NCBI GenBank assembly: GCA_003133425.1
Contig: PKXI01000016.1
Location: forward strand, 1-21,674
Length of the DNA: 21,674 nt
DNA from: Acidobacteriaceae bacterium
GTDB lineage: Bacteria; Acidobacteriota; Terriglobia; Terriglobales; Acidobacteriaceae
Direction: 5' to 3'
Below the pieces are notes generated by a model. It did not search any database and had not been told where the DNA came from. It worked only from the letters and a program-made list of their open reading frames with translations. The translations under genes were made by a program, and so were the position numbers. Shown piece after piece: positions 1 to 8,084 of the stretch; position 1 is the stretch's first letter, and the number at the start of each line of letters is the position of its first letter.

Positions 1-30
1 AAGATTCACAGCCTTGTCGGCTGCTCCCAC

Positions 31-67
31 TTCACTTGCTACCCAAAGCGGACATTTTCACTTGCTA
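31..67. repeat. Short direct repeat resembling an IS21-family end
   Basis: The 11-mer TTCACTTGCTA occurs at 31-41 and again at 57-67, separated by a segment ending in GGACATT. Read on the other strand this gives AAGTGAAAATGTCC-like text, a pattern I associate with the subterminal repeats of IS21-family elements (recollection, not a search). No istA or istB reading frame is visible inside the window, so at most this is the outer end of an element lying to the left. The remaining bases up to 288, downstream of the PNGase gene, show no convincing gene; an AAGGAGG at about 146-152 is not followed by a usable reading frame. Confidence 0.3.
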
Positions 68-288
68 ACGACACCTGGCGTTTCCATTGCCAAGCGCATT
101 TTGGCCTCGCGTGCGGGCCCTTCGCGCGTGAGGGCTTTGCATCCTAAGGAGGTCATCCTCGATCGGTACGATTTAAGACACTGCACCCTGAGGGCCGCTT
201 GAACAAATCACAGGCGGATTGGCGGGTGTTTCGCGAGGCTCGCGCACGGCTCGTCTATAAGGAACCACTCGGAAGTTCGCGTCTCCGA

Positions 289-2106
289 TCACATGGCGTT
301 CGGCCATGAGCGCCAGCGAAGCGAATTAACGGCGTTCTTGCAGCCGGCGCCGGATTCGGCAGACGAGACCGTTCCATTATTCGTCTCGACAGACCGCGTG
401 TAGCAACTGCCAAGAGAATCGCTGAAACGGTAAACCTGATGCCCATGCTGGCCGCGAGAATTGAAAACCGCAGTCCCGGCGGCATTAAAATCGGCAGTAT
501 CCTGGCTGTCGATCGCATCGTCCAGCTTCGACCGGAACAGGGTGCGGCCATCGCCAGAGTCGTCGAGCTGCTTCTCATAGGCCTGCTGCATGCCGATCAC
601 TGCGGTGAAGGTGCCGTCTGCCTTCATCTGCTTCATCGCATCCAGCGCCAATGGATAGTGCAACTGCCGTACATGCTTCGACCGCTTGTCTGCGACGGAA
701 GTCGAGATCGTATCCGTCACCTTAAAGTCCATGTGGATGATCTGGTGGTAAGTCAGCGCATCGGGATGCAGGAAACTCTGCTGGTTCAAGTATGCGGATC
801 GATGCTCCACACGGGTCGCGACCAGGCCATGCGACGTGCTCAGCTCGCCGGCGATAACAAATGCCTCATGCTGAATCGTATTGATCTGGCCGTTTCCTGC
901 GCCGTTGGATCGTGCCTTCCACTGCCGCACGACATGTGGCTCGAGCTGTTCGCGGCTGCCGGCCAGTGTGTTCTCGGTCAATCGCCCCGTCAGCACTTCC
1001 CGGCCGTGATCCCGATAGACCAGCAGATTGGCCGCCAGGCTGAAGTAATGATGCGCTCCCAGAACGTGCACCGCGATCGTGTGTGAGAGCCCGTCGTCCA
1101 GCAAAGCCGCAAACGGCGTCAGGTCCATTTGGTAAGGCACAAAGTTGAGCGTCTGCACATCCGGCGTAGGACGCCAAAGATACGGATCGACGCCCCCGGT
1201 GTAGGTCCAGGGATAGACCGGCGCTCTGCCCGCGGGCTGACCATCGATGCTCACCTCCGCTTCTCTGAAGTTGCCGCTGCCGCACTGCTCCAGCGGATCG
1301 CCGCTGGCTGGTGGCCCCAGAGAATACTCGCGCGTCGGATCAAGATCGGCATCATCGATGCACATGTACCATTGCTCGTCCGTGGCCTGGCTCTGTGCAA
1401 TCACATCCAGATAGGCGCGCTCCACATTGCGCGGCAGCGACAAAGCTCGGGAAAGCGTATCGCTCGCGCTCTCGACCGGCACCGGAATGCCGCGCGGATC
1501 GCGATCGAGACCATAGACTCCGTCGGCCGGCGCAGTCAGTTGCGCGCCTTCGATTGCCGGATAGAAGAGCAGCCGGGCGCTGCCGCTGATCACTCCCGTG
1601 TAAACCTGATTGACCCAGTTATTCAGGATGACCTGACCTTCGCCTGCCTTTCGAAACAAACTGGAGTATTGCGTCAGGTCGCGCTCGATATGCCACTGCG
1701 GGGCGTTGTGCGCAGAAGGCTCCATCGTGGTGCCGAAGTAGAGGTTGACCCCATCCAGCCAGATGCTTGCCGTGCGATCGAACTGCCGCCCTGCCGTGAC
1801 TGCGAAATCCGCCTCCAGCACGACCTTCGACCATGGGCCGGGGCAATTTGCAGGTGGCTGAAAAGTCCATTGATTCGGCTCCGCATTCATGGCGGCCGGA
1901 TCGCCGTGCGGCTCAAAAAGCACATTTGCAAACAGCGCGACCATGCAGGGCTGAACTGGCGGTTTCGGAACCGATGCATCGGCAATAGCGGCTCCGGAAA
2001 CGTCTTTGTGCTGCGCTGGAACCGTGGCTCCATAAGCACCCGTCAGGCCCAGGATCGAAGAGCCGGCCAACAGCGCAATTTGGGCAATGCAACCGATCGT
2101 ACGCAT
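289..2106 (-). CDS. Secreted PNGase A-type peptide:N-glycanase
   Basis: This is a 605-residue secreted amidase predicted to cut the GlcNAc-Asn bond and release whole N-glycans from glycoproteins. Residues 1-27 form a Sec signal peptide. The segment of about residues 53-185 follows the plant PNGase A layout: an ANVLFEP strand, NCPGPWSKVVLE, GRQFDR, SIWLDGVNLYFGTTMEP, a TQYSSLF helix and a GVISGSARLLFYP strand. The C-terminal part has the family's SLGSCYTR motif. Length is close to that of plant PNGase A. The ATG at 2106 is preferred over the upstream ATG at 2133 because AAGGAG lies eight bases before it and the signal peptide then begins at once. PNGase A, unlike PNGase F, tolerates core alpha-1,3-fucose (family knowledge), which fits the nearby fucosidase. 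It is probably last in the minus-strand run. Family call is firm; substrate range is inferred. Confidence 0.86.
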   Translation of the reverse strand: MRTIGCIAQIALLAGSSILGLTGAYGATVPAQHKDVSGAAIADASVPKPPVQPCMVALFANVLFEPHGDPAAMNAEPNQWTFQPPANCPGPWSKVVLEADFAVTAGRQFDRTASIWLDGVNLYFGTTMEPSAHNAPQWHIERDLTQYSSLFRKAGEGQVILNNWVNQVYTGVISGSARLLFYPAIEGAQLTAPADGVYGLDRDPRGIPVPVESASDTLSRALSLPRNVERAYLDVIAQSQATDEQWYMCIDDADLDPTREYSLGPPASGDPLEQCGSGNFREAEVSIDGQPAGRAPVYPWTYTGGVDPYLWRPTPDVQTLNFVPYQMDLTPFAALLDDGLSHTIAVHVLGAHHYFSLAANLLVYRDHGREVLTGRLTENTLAGSREQLEPHVVRQWKARSNGAGNGQINTIQHEAFVIAGELSTSHGLVATRVEHRSAYLNQQSFLHPDALTYHQIIHMDFKVTDTISTSVADKRSKHVRQLHYPLALDAMKQMKADGTFTAVIGMQQAYEKQLDDSGDGRTLFRSKLDDAIDSQDTADFNAAGTAVFNSRGQHGHQVYRFSDSLGSCYTRSVETNNGTVSSAESGAGCKNAVNSLRWRSWPNAM

Positions 2107-2148
2107 CGATGAAGCTCCTTGAGAAAATCGCATGGCGCATCTGCAGAT

Positions 2149-2256
2149 TCAGCTTGCCTCGTGGCATTGGCTGAAGCGTAAAGCTACTGCGGCGCCAGTC
2201 GCGCCCGCAGCGATGAGCGCGCCCGCCGATAAGAAATCCCTCCGGGTTGTGGACAT
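2149..2256 (-). CDS. Orphan Tat signal peptide mini-ORF (remnant or micropeptide)
   Basis: A 35-codon frame begins with ATG at 2256 and ends with TGA at 2149-2151. It starts MSTTRRDFLSAGALIAAG, a textbook twin-arginine signal: the RRDFL motif, then a hydrophobic Ala/Gly/Leu stretch to about residue 27, then a short tail ending in QCHEAS. AAGGGG lies just upstream. It sits in the 208-base gap between the DeoR gene and the PNGase gene, whose start is 42 bases downstream. The PNGase has its own Sec signal, so this is not its N-terminus. The simplest reading is the surviving 5' end of a Tat-exported enzyme lost by deletion. A genuine short Tat peptide is possible but less likely. Confidence 0.55.
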   Translation of the reverse strand: MSTTRRDFLSAGALIAAGATGAAVALRFSQCHEAS

Positions 2257-2341
2257 AGATCCCCTTCTTCTCTTTGGTGAAAGAGGCAGATCCAGGCAGG
2301 CGCAAACGCGCAAAACCTGTCGGGCGCCCGCGCCGATGTTA

Positions 2342-3127
2342 TCAAACCGTAGTAACGCGAATGCCGGCAGATGTAAACGCTGCTGCCGTGTCGGGATCGA
2401 TACCGGCGTCGGTAATCAGCAGATCGATCTCGCGCGGCGTGCAGATCACGGCAGGACTCACCATGCCCATCTTGCTGGAGTCCGCCACAACAATCACTTC
2501 GCGCGCCTGCTTCACCATGACGCGCAGAACCGCGGCCTCTTCCGGTTCGATCATGGTTGCTCCGCGCTCCGGATGCATGCCTGTAACGCCCAGGAAAAGA
2601 CGATCCATCACAAACATGTTCAGGGTCTCGATTGCGGCCGGACCAACCAGGGAAAATGCTCCTGCCCACCGCATAGCGCCGCCGGTGAGAGTGGTATGAA
2701 CGTTGGCGGCGGAACTCAGCTCCATGCCAATGTTCACGGCATTGGTGACCACATGAATGTTACGTCGATGCTGAAGCTGTTTCGCCAGCAGCGTGGTGGT
2801 GGTGCCGGCGGAGAGACCAACCGTATCGCGCTCCTGCACCAACTCCGCAGCCGCATGGGCAATGCGCTCCTTTTCCACTGCAAAGCGATCTTCTCGGATA
2901 TGGAAGGAAGCATCGAAGCGGAACGGCTCGTAGATTGACCCGCTGGAGAGCAAGGCGCCGCCGTGCACTCTGTGCACGAGCCCCCGCTCCTCAAGGCGGG
3001 CGAGATCGCGGCGTATGCTCGCCGGCGACGCTGAAAGCGCATCGGTCAGGTCGTTGACCGAAGTCTTACCGCCGCGCAGCAGCAGCCGCAAGATCTCGTT
3101 GGCGCGCTTGTCTGTCTTCGAGGACAT
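2342..3127 (-). CDS. DeoR/GlpR-family sugar-responsive transcriptional repressor
   Basis: This 261-residue protein is a typical DeoR-family regulator in length and layout. Residues about 8-58 form the winged helix-turn-helix with the family signature: SASPASIRRDLARLEERG followed by HRVHGGA. From about residue 80 onward is the DeoRC sensor domain, with the GLSAGTTTTLLA loop that in the family sits at the phosphosugar site, a VVTNAVNI strand and the conserved VVADSSKMG segment. Family members usually repress sugar catabolism genes and release DNA when a phosphorylated sugar binds. It lies 24 bases after cutC and so is probably cotranscribed. Its most likely targets are the surrounding glycan genes, the effector perhaps a phosphate of mannose, fucose or GlcNAc; target and effector are inference. 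The family call is secure. Confidence 0.9.
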   Translation of the reverse strand: MSSKTDKRANEILRLLLRGGKTSVNDLTDALSASPASIRRDLARLEERGLVHRVHGGALLSSGSIYEPFRFDASFHIREDRFAVEKERIAHAAAELVQERDTVGLSAGTTTTLLAKQLQHRRNIHVVTNAVNIGMELSSAANVHTTLTGGAMRWAGAFSLVGPAAIETLNMFVMDRLFLGVTGMHPERGATMIEPEEAAVLRVMVKQAREVIVVADSSKMGMVSPAVICTPREIDLLITDAGIDPDTAAAFTSAGIRVTTV

Positions 3128-3151
3128 GCGTTGAGCCCATCCGCTCCAGTT

Positions 3152-3922
3152 TTACTCTACAGCACAGCGCGCGGGAGCCGCCGCAATCGCATCCAGCTTC
3201 TTGCGCAGGGTACGCACGTCGCCTTCGCGCACAACATAGCGCATATGCTCTTCCATGTGGGTGCCGAGCCTCACCCGCGGATTGGCATACCGCACCGGAC
3301 CCGGCAGGCGCGTGCGGAGAGAAGTGTGCACTTCCTCCACTCCCGTCGCAGCAACCAATTGCGCAACATTATTGCGCCGCACATTTCCGCCGGCCATGAT
3401 GGCGATCCTTCGGCGCGCATTGGCGACCAGCTGGCTGATACTGGCCGTGCCGTGCACAATATCGTACTCACCGCCGGAAGTAAGAATCCTGTCCGCTCCG
3501 ACCGCAATTATGTCCTCGAGCGCGCGAAAGATGTCGCGTGTCAGGTCAAAGGCGCGATGAAACGTCACTTTCATCGGTCGTGCCACACGAATTAGCTCCG
3601 CCGTGAGCGCCATATCCACGTCGCCGTCGGGCGTCAGCGCGCCCAGCACCACGCCGTCAGCACCCAGCGACCGCGCTTCTTCGATGTCGTCGAACATGAT
3701 CCGGACTTCGCTAGGCGAATAACAGAAATCGCCCCCGCGAGGCCGGATCATTGCAAAGACATCCAGCGTCGTCGCCACCCGGACCGACCGGATCAGGCCG
3801 ACGCTCGGAGTTAAGCCGCCCTCGCTCAATGCTGAGCAAAGCTCGATGCGGTCTGCGCCGCCGCTCTGCGCCGCAACAGCTGATTCAACCGATTCGACAC
3901 AAACTTCAAGCGTAAGCGGCAT
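3152..3922 (-). CDS. cutC: CutC-family TIM-barrel protein
   Basis: This 256-residue cytoplasmic protein matches the CutC family end to end. The N-terminus reads LEVCVESVESAVAAQSGGADRIELCS, split here by position: the strand at residues 4-8, then GGADRIELC at about 21-29. Further motifs are MIRPRGGDFCYS, GADGVVLGAL, KVTFHRAFD, DRILTSGG and IMAGGNVRRNN. No signal peptide is present. CutC was named for copper tolerance in E. coli, but a direct copper role is doubtful and the barrel has no obvious metal cluster. Here it sits between a TonB receptor and a sugar regulator inside a glycosidase locus, which suggests a carbohydrate-related role (inference). The 3' end is 24 bases from the regulator start. 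AAGGGG lies very close to the ATG. Family call is strong; function is open. Confidence 0.88.
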   Translation of the reverse strand: MPLTLEVCVESVESAVAAQSGGADRIELCSALSEGGLTPSVGLIRSVRVATTLDVFAMIRPRGGDFCYSPSEVRIMFDDIEEARSLGADGVVLGALTPDGDVDMALTAELIRVARPMKVTFHRAFDLTRDIFRALEDIIAVGADRILTSGGEYDIVHGTASISQLVANARRRIAIMAGGNVRRNNVAQLVAATGVEEVHTSLRTRLPGPVRYANPRVRLGTHMEEHMRYVVREGDVRTLRKKLDAIAAAPARCAVE

Positions 3923-4181
3923 AGTCCCCTTGCAAAAAAACTCTCACTGTTCCGGATGCGGCCGCGGCTCTGGATGTAGCCGCAAACGCCAAAGGGCGTT
4001 TCGGCAAAGGTAGAGCGCCTTTCATGATAAAGGCCGAAGACCCTTATGGACACCGGCCGCGACACGGATTGCCAAATGTCTTCGACGCAAATTACAGAAT
4101 CTTCCTCCGGTTAGATACTATTCTGTGGACTCGCCGCCTGCCGATACCGTGATGGCGCATCCACTTCTCTGCGCGTTCGTT

Positions 4182-4219
4182 GGTATGCGGCTGCCTGCTT
4201 CCACGGGCAGCCGCGTACC
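4182..4219 (-). terminator. Strong hairpin directly after the TonB receptor stop codon
   Basis: GCGGCTGCC at 4187-4195 pairs perfectly with GGCAGCCGC at 4206-4214. The stem extends outward through GGTA/TACC (4182-4185 with 4216-4219) past one imperfect pair. It begins two bases after the receptor's TAA (4222-4224) in the minus direction. No U-tract follows on the minus strand, so it is not a textbook intrinsic terminator. It could cap the receptor mRNA against 3' exonucleases or partly separate its expression from cutC. The rest of the 299-base gap to cutC has a weaker stem at 3984-4001 (AAACGCC/GGCGTTT) and no gene I can support. Confidence 0.55.
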
Positions 4220-4221
4220 GG

Positions 4222-7200
4222 TTAGAAGGTGTACTGCGCCGTGAGCTGGATCGTTCGTGGGGTCCACAACGAGACAGCGCCGTAGTTCGGGTCGATGAGA
4301 GTGCCGAAGGTGGAACTCCCCAAGTTCGTATTCGGGAATAGCTTGCCGGTGTTCGAGTGCCAAGTCGACCCGAGGTTGAAGATGTCGGCCCGGACCATCA
4401 GCGTCTGCTCCCGCCAGACAGTCGTCGTTTTGCCGAAGCTGGCATCGAGATTTGTGTAATACGGCGTGCGCTCCGGACTCTTGTTGGTGTTGCCGTAGCG
4501 TCCCAGCGCGGGCGACGAATACTTGGAAATATCGAACGCCTCCGACAGCGATTTGTGGAAGCCCGACGAGTTGTGATAAGTCGAGTTGGCCAGAATCTTG
4601 CCACCATAATACTCGCTCATCTGGTCTGAGCTCGCATTGCCTCCGATCGAGAATGGGAATCCGCTTGCCACCTGATAGATGCCGCTCGCGGTCCAGCCAC
4701 TCATTAGCCAGTTCAGATCGTGCACATGGAACAGGTTATTCGGAAGCTGATATGCGTAGGTCGCAGTCAGATGGTGCGTCTGGTCCGATCCGGCCAGGCC
4801 GTACATCTGGTAGGGATGCTGCGGATCCTGAATCTGGGCAGGTTCGCCGTTGATGAGGTTGATGCCCGTCGTCACGTCCATCGTCTTCGACCAAGTGTAA
4901 TTGACGTGGTACGTGAGCCCGTGCCAAACCTGCTGAATCAACTGCACCAGCAGACCGTTGTACTTCGATTCGAAGCCGTTGATGTTGCCGTACAGGTAGG
5001 GCGGCATATTCGGATAGGGCTCGCGCTTATCCATAGGTTGGAAGTTCGGATCGGTCAAACAGGCGGCGTTGGTGCCCGTTGCCTGCGATGCGTCAACGAG
5101 GGAGTTGCAGGGGTCGCCGGCCACGGTTGGCGGCAACGCCGAACCCAGAATGTCCTGACTCGGCTGGCGCAGCCCATGCACGCCCGAGTAGCCGATGTCG
5201 AGCATCAGGGTGGAGTTCAGTGCGTACTGCGTATCCAGGGTCCACTGTTCGTCGTAGGGGGTGTGGTTGGTCGGCCAGTTTACCTGGTTGAACGGGAACT
5301 CCCAGCCAGGAGTCACGAACAGACTGTTCGCGTTCACCGGAGCCGACCAGAGGTTCTGGACCACTGCGGTCGATTGCGTTTCCTGGCCGGTGGGAGATGG
5401 GATAGACGGCGCGGTTTCGTTATACAGCGAGTCCAGATCGTACTGCGAGCCGTCGTAATAGCGGCTATAGAGGCCGTAGAAGATGCCGAAGCCGCCACGA
5501 ATCACAAGCTTTGGAGCCATGGGCGGGTTATACGAAAAGCCGATACGCGGCGCGAAGTCCTTCGTGTCGATGGGGACAAGCGTGTTTGGCGCCCCGCATT
5601 GCAGGAAGTTAGGATTGCCGCCGGCCGCGAGAATCGGCTTCACAAAGGAGCAGTTCCCCCACACAAACTGTCCGCCGTTGTTCAAATTGAGGGTATAGCC
5701 GTCTCCGTTGCGGGTGTGGAAGTTTGCCGGGCGCTCCCAGCGCAAGCCCAAATTGAGCGTCAAGTGATCGGTGGCACGGTAATCGTCCTGTAAGTATAAG
5801 TTCCAGTTGCTTCCCCAGAGCATATAGTCGTCCGAGGCGATCGGGGGAGGGCCTCCGGCGCTGGATGTCTGGCCGAGCAGCATATCGGCCAGTGCGTTGC
5901 CCTCGTAGGGAACGGTCGAGCTGTAAGTTCCGTTCGACGACGTGCCCTGTCCGGCAAAGCTGGGCACCAAAGAGGTGAACTCGCCGTTGAAGTTGAGCGA
6001 TCCGGTTCCACCGAAGTTGTCGAACTCCACCATCTGTTCGCGGCGGAAATCGATGCCGAAGTTCAGCGTATGGCGCTTGATCACCCAGGTAACGTTGTCC
6101 ACGCCCTGATAGATGTTGTCGCCATAGGTCAAGGGCGAACCGCCGCCAAAACCCTGGTAGTTGAAGAGTCCAAGCTGCGGTACGTCGTAGGTTACGGGAT
6201 TGGGGTTTGTATTCGCCAGTCCTAAATTCGCGGAGAGATCCGGACCGTAGGCCGTACTTTGCCCGTTCACGAACTTGTCGCGTGAGTAGCCAAGCGTCGC
6301 CTGGTTCAGAATGTTGGCATTCACGGTGTGCGCCCACGTGGCGCCAAACAGCTTGGGGCGGATATACACCGAGCCGCTCTGGCCGAAGCGGATGCTGGTG
6401 TTCGTCTGCGACATGTTTGCCAGGTTGACGGTGAAGTAAGCGCGATCCTTGGCGCCGAAGTACTGATCGATGCGCGCGGTGCCGATTCCCTGTTTTTTCG
6501 TGCTTTGGGTGTTGGCCGCGTAATTGTAACAACCCGTCACAAGATGCTGCGCTTCGTCGCAGGTTGTGATGTTCGCCGAATCGAAGTAAGCCGCAAGCTT
6601 GGCCGCGGCAGGATCGATTCGTTTCGTAGGAATCTTGTTGCCGGGGAACTGGGTGCGGATAATCGGCGAGTTCGTCGGACCGACCGGAAGACTTGAGTTG
6701 TAGCTCGGGTTCGCAACTGTCGTTGCGGGGTCGTAGATCGGAAACGGATAGGCGCTGAAATCACCACCGAGCTCGGCCGCGGTGGGCACGAAATCCGTGC
6801 TGACCTGGTTGGTCTGTCCGAATCCGGCAATGTCGTAGCTGATGAACCAGAAGGTCTGCTTGCGGCCGTCGTAGGCGTGGGGAATGTACAGCGGGCCGCC
6901 AAGAGTTCCACCAAACTGATTCTGATGGAACGGCGGGTTGAGAGGCGTTGTGCTTCCAGTGGCTTTATTGATCGCTGCCTGATAGGAACTGTCGACCTGG
7001 AGCCATTGCCCTTCTGTGCGCTCATACACCGCGCCGTGCAGCTTGCTCGTGCCCGACTTGATGTCTACGTTGACATCGGTGACGCCTACGCCATACTGCG
7101 CGGAGTAGGTGCCGCTCATCATCTTGAACTCCTGAATCGCCAGGTCGTTCGGGATATTGGTCGGCACGCTGAAATTGAAATCGTAATCGAAGACGCCGTC

Positions 7201-7824
7201 AACACTGTAGCTGGTGGACTGCGCCTGGGCGCCGACCGAGCTGACTTCGGTGTACTCCCAATTGATGCCGTGGTAGCTCCAGTCCGCACCGGAGCCGCCC
7301 ACCACGATGTTAGTGCCGGCGTTGGTCAGCATCAGGTTGGTAAAGTCGCCGCCGTTGAGCGGCAGCGCCTGGATCATGTCCGCGTGAACCACCTGGCCTT
7401 GCGTGGTGTCGTCGGTGTGCAGCATCTGCGTGGACGCATTCACTTCCACGGTGGTCGATGCGGAGCCAACCGCCAGCTTGAAGTTCTGGCGCAATGTCTG
7501 CTGCACTTCCAGAAGCAGATTGCCGGAAACCGTGCTCGTGAATCCCGGCGCATCCACCGAGACCGAGTAGTTCCCTGGGTTCAGAGCGGCAGCCGTATAG
7601 TCGCCGGTCTCGTTGGTGATCAGCGTGGTTGTGATGTTTGTGTCTTTGTCTGTGATCGCGACCTTTGCGCCCGTTACGGCCGCACCCGATGGGTCAACAA
7701 CGTGGCCAACAATGGTGCCCTGGGCGTTCTGGGCAAAGGCGCTGTGACCGATCGCCCACGCCGCGAGCAAAACTATCACTGGACGGACAATGCGTAGAAA
7801 TCTTCCGATGCTAGTCAAACGCAT
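4222..7824 (-). CDS. TonB-dependent outer-membrane receptor, acidobacterial Oar/SusC-like type
   Basis: This 1200-residue protein is predicted to import oligosaccharides or glycopeptides across the outer membrane. Residues 1-31 are a signal peptide ending SAFAQ. Residues about 36-115 are a carboxypeptidase-regulatory-like beta domain (GTIVGHVVDPSGAAVTGAKV, GNYSVSVDAPGF). Then comes a plug region with VHADMIQALPLNGGDFTNLM, followed by a long beta-barrel ending QLTAQYTF, with the terminal Phe expected for an outer-membrane barrel. The ATG at 7824 is chosen over the one at 7917 because AGGAGG lies six bases upstream and the signal peptide starts there. No SusD gene is adjacent, the usual state in Acidobacteriota and unlike Bacteroidota loci. 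Placement among N-glycan enzymes suggests glycan uptake; the ligand is inferred. A strong hairpin follows the stop codon. Confidence 0.9.
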   Translation of the reverse strand: MRLTSIGRFLRIVRPVIVLLAAWAIGHSAFAQNAQGTIVGHVVDPSGAAVTGAKVAITDKDTNITTTLITNETGDYTAAALNPGNYSVSVDAPGFTSTVSGNLLLEVQQTLRQNFKLAVGSASTTVEVNASTQMLHTDDTTQGQVVHADMIQALPLNGGDFTNLMLTNAGTNIVVGGSGADWSYHGINWEYTEVSSVGAQAQSTSYSVDGVFDYDFNFSVPTNIPNDLAIQEFKMMSGTYSAQYGVGVTDVNVDIKSGTSKLHGAVYERTEGQWLQVDSSYQAAINKATGSTTPLNPPFHQNQFGGTLGGPLYIPHAYDGRKQTFWFISYDIAGFGQTNQVSTDFVPTAAELGGDFSAYPFPIYDPATTVANPSYNSSLPVGPTNSPIIRTQFPGNKIPTKRIDPAAAKLAAYFDSANITTCDEAQHLVTGCYNYAANTQSTKKQGIGTARIDQYFGAKDRAYFTVNLANMSQTNTSIRFGQSGSVYIRPKLFGATWAHTVNANILNQATLGYSRDKFVNGQSTAYGPDLSANLGLANTNPNPVTYDVPQLGLFNYQGFGGGSPLTYGDNIYQGVDNVTWVIKRHTLNFGIDFRREQMVEFDNFGGTGSLNFNGEFTSLVPSFAGQGTSSNGTYSSTVPYEGNALADMLLGQTSSAGGPPPIASDDYMLWGSNWNLYLQDDYRATDHLTLNLGLRWERPANFHTRNGDGYTLNLNNGGQFVWGNCSFVKPILAAGGNPNFLQCGAPNTLVPIDTKDFAPRIGFSYNPPMAPKLVIRGGFGIFYGLYSRYYDGSQYDLDSLYNETAPSIPSPTGQETQSTAVVQNLWSAPVNANSLFVTPGWEFPFNQVNWPTNHTPYDEQWTLDTQYALNSTLMLDIGYSGVHGLRQPSQDILGSALPPTVAGDPCNSLVDASQATGTNAACLTDPNFQPMDKREPYPNMPPYLYGNINGFESKYNGLLVQLIQQVWHGLTYHVNYTWSKTMDVTTGINLINGEPAQIQDPQHPYQMYGLAGSDQTHHLTATYAYQLPNNLFHVHDLNWLMSGWTASGIYQVASGFPFSIGGNASSDQMSEYYGGKILANSTYHNSSGFHKSLSEAFDISKYSSPALGRYGNTNKSPERTPYYTNLDASFGKTTTVWREQTLMVRADIFNLGSTWHSNTGKLFPNTNLGSSTFGTLIDPNYGAVSLWTPRTIQLTAQYTF

Positions 7825-7948
7825 GCACTTTCCTCCTAAGTAGAAATCGAAAAAAACGTACTCTCCGCGGCACGAATTGGAAACGAATGTCGCGGGCCTC
7901 AGCAAATCATGCAACACATTAACTCAAAAGTGATCGAAATTTCCAGAA

Positions 7949-7978
7949 AAATTAGCATTGCAATCAAAAAACGATCAA
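7949..7978 (-). promoter_or_regulatory. Candidate promoter of the TonB receptor gene
   Basis: Read on the minus strand, TTGATC (7973-7978) and TAATTT (7949-7954) are separated by 18 bases in an AT-rich stretch unlike its GC-rich surroundings. This would put transcription start near 7942 and give a leader of about 118 bases before the ATG at 7824. The element GATCGAAA (7932-7939) would overlap the start point, and ATCGAAA recurs at 7846-7852 between it and the ribosome binding site. These are possible repressor sites. Acidobacterial promoter consensus is poorly known, so this is only a pattern match. Confidence 0.3.
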
Positions 7979-8084
7979 TCTATATCACATTATGGTATTT
8001 ACAACTGCCGGCGACGCAGCCGGAAGCCGCGCACTAGCGGGTGATCGCGCGGCTCTCGACGCAGGCTTAGGCAAGGAACGCAGA

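Noticed and set aside
439..2112. Long plus-strand open frames opposite the PNGase gene (439-1086, 1129-2112)
   Set aside because: They are antisense shadows in GC-rich coding DNA: no motifs, no good ribosome binding sites, and the minus strand carries a clear protein family.
3984..4001. AAACGCC/GGCGTTT stem upstream of cutC as a terminator or riboswitch
   Set aside because: Only seven paired bases with one small extension, no U-tract and no conserved riboswitch layout that I can recognise.
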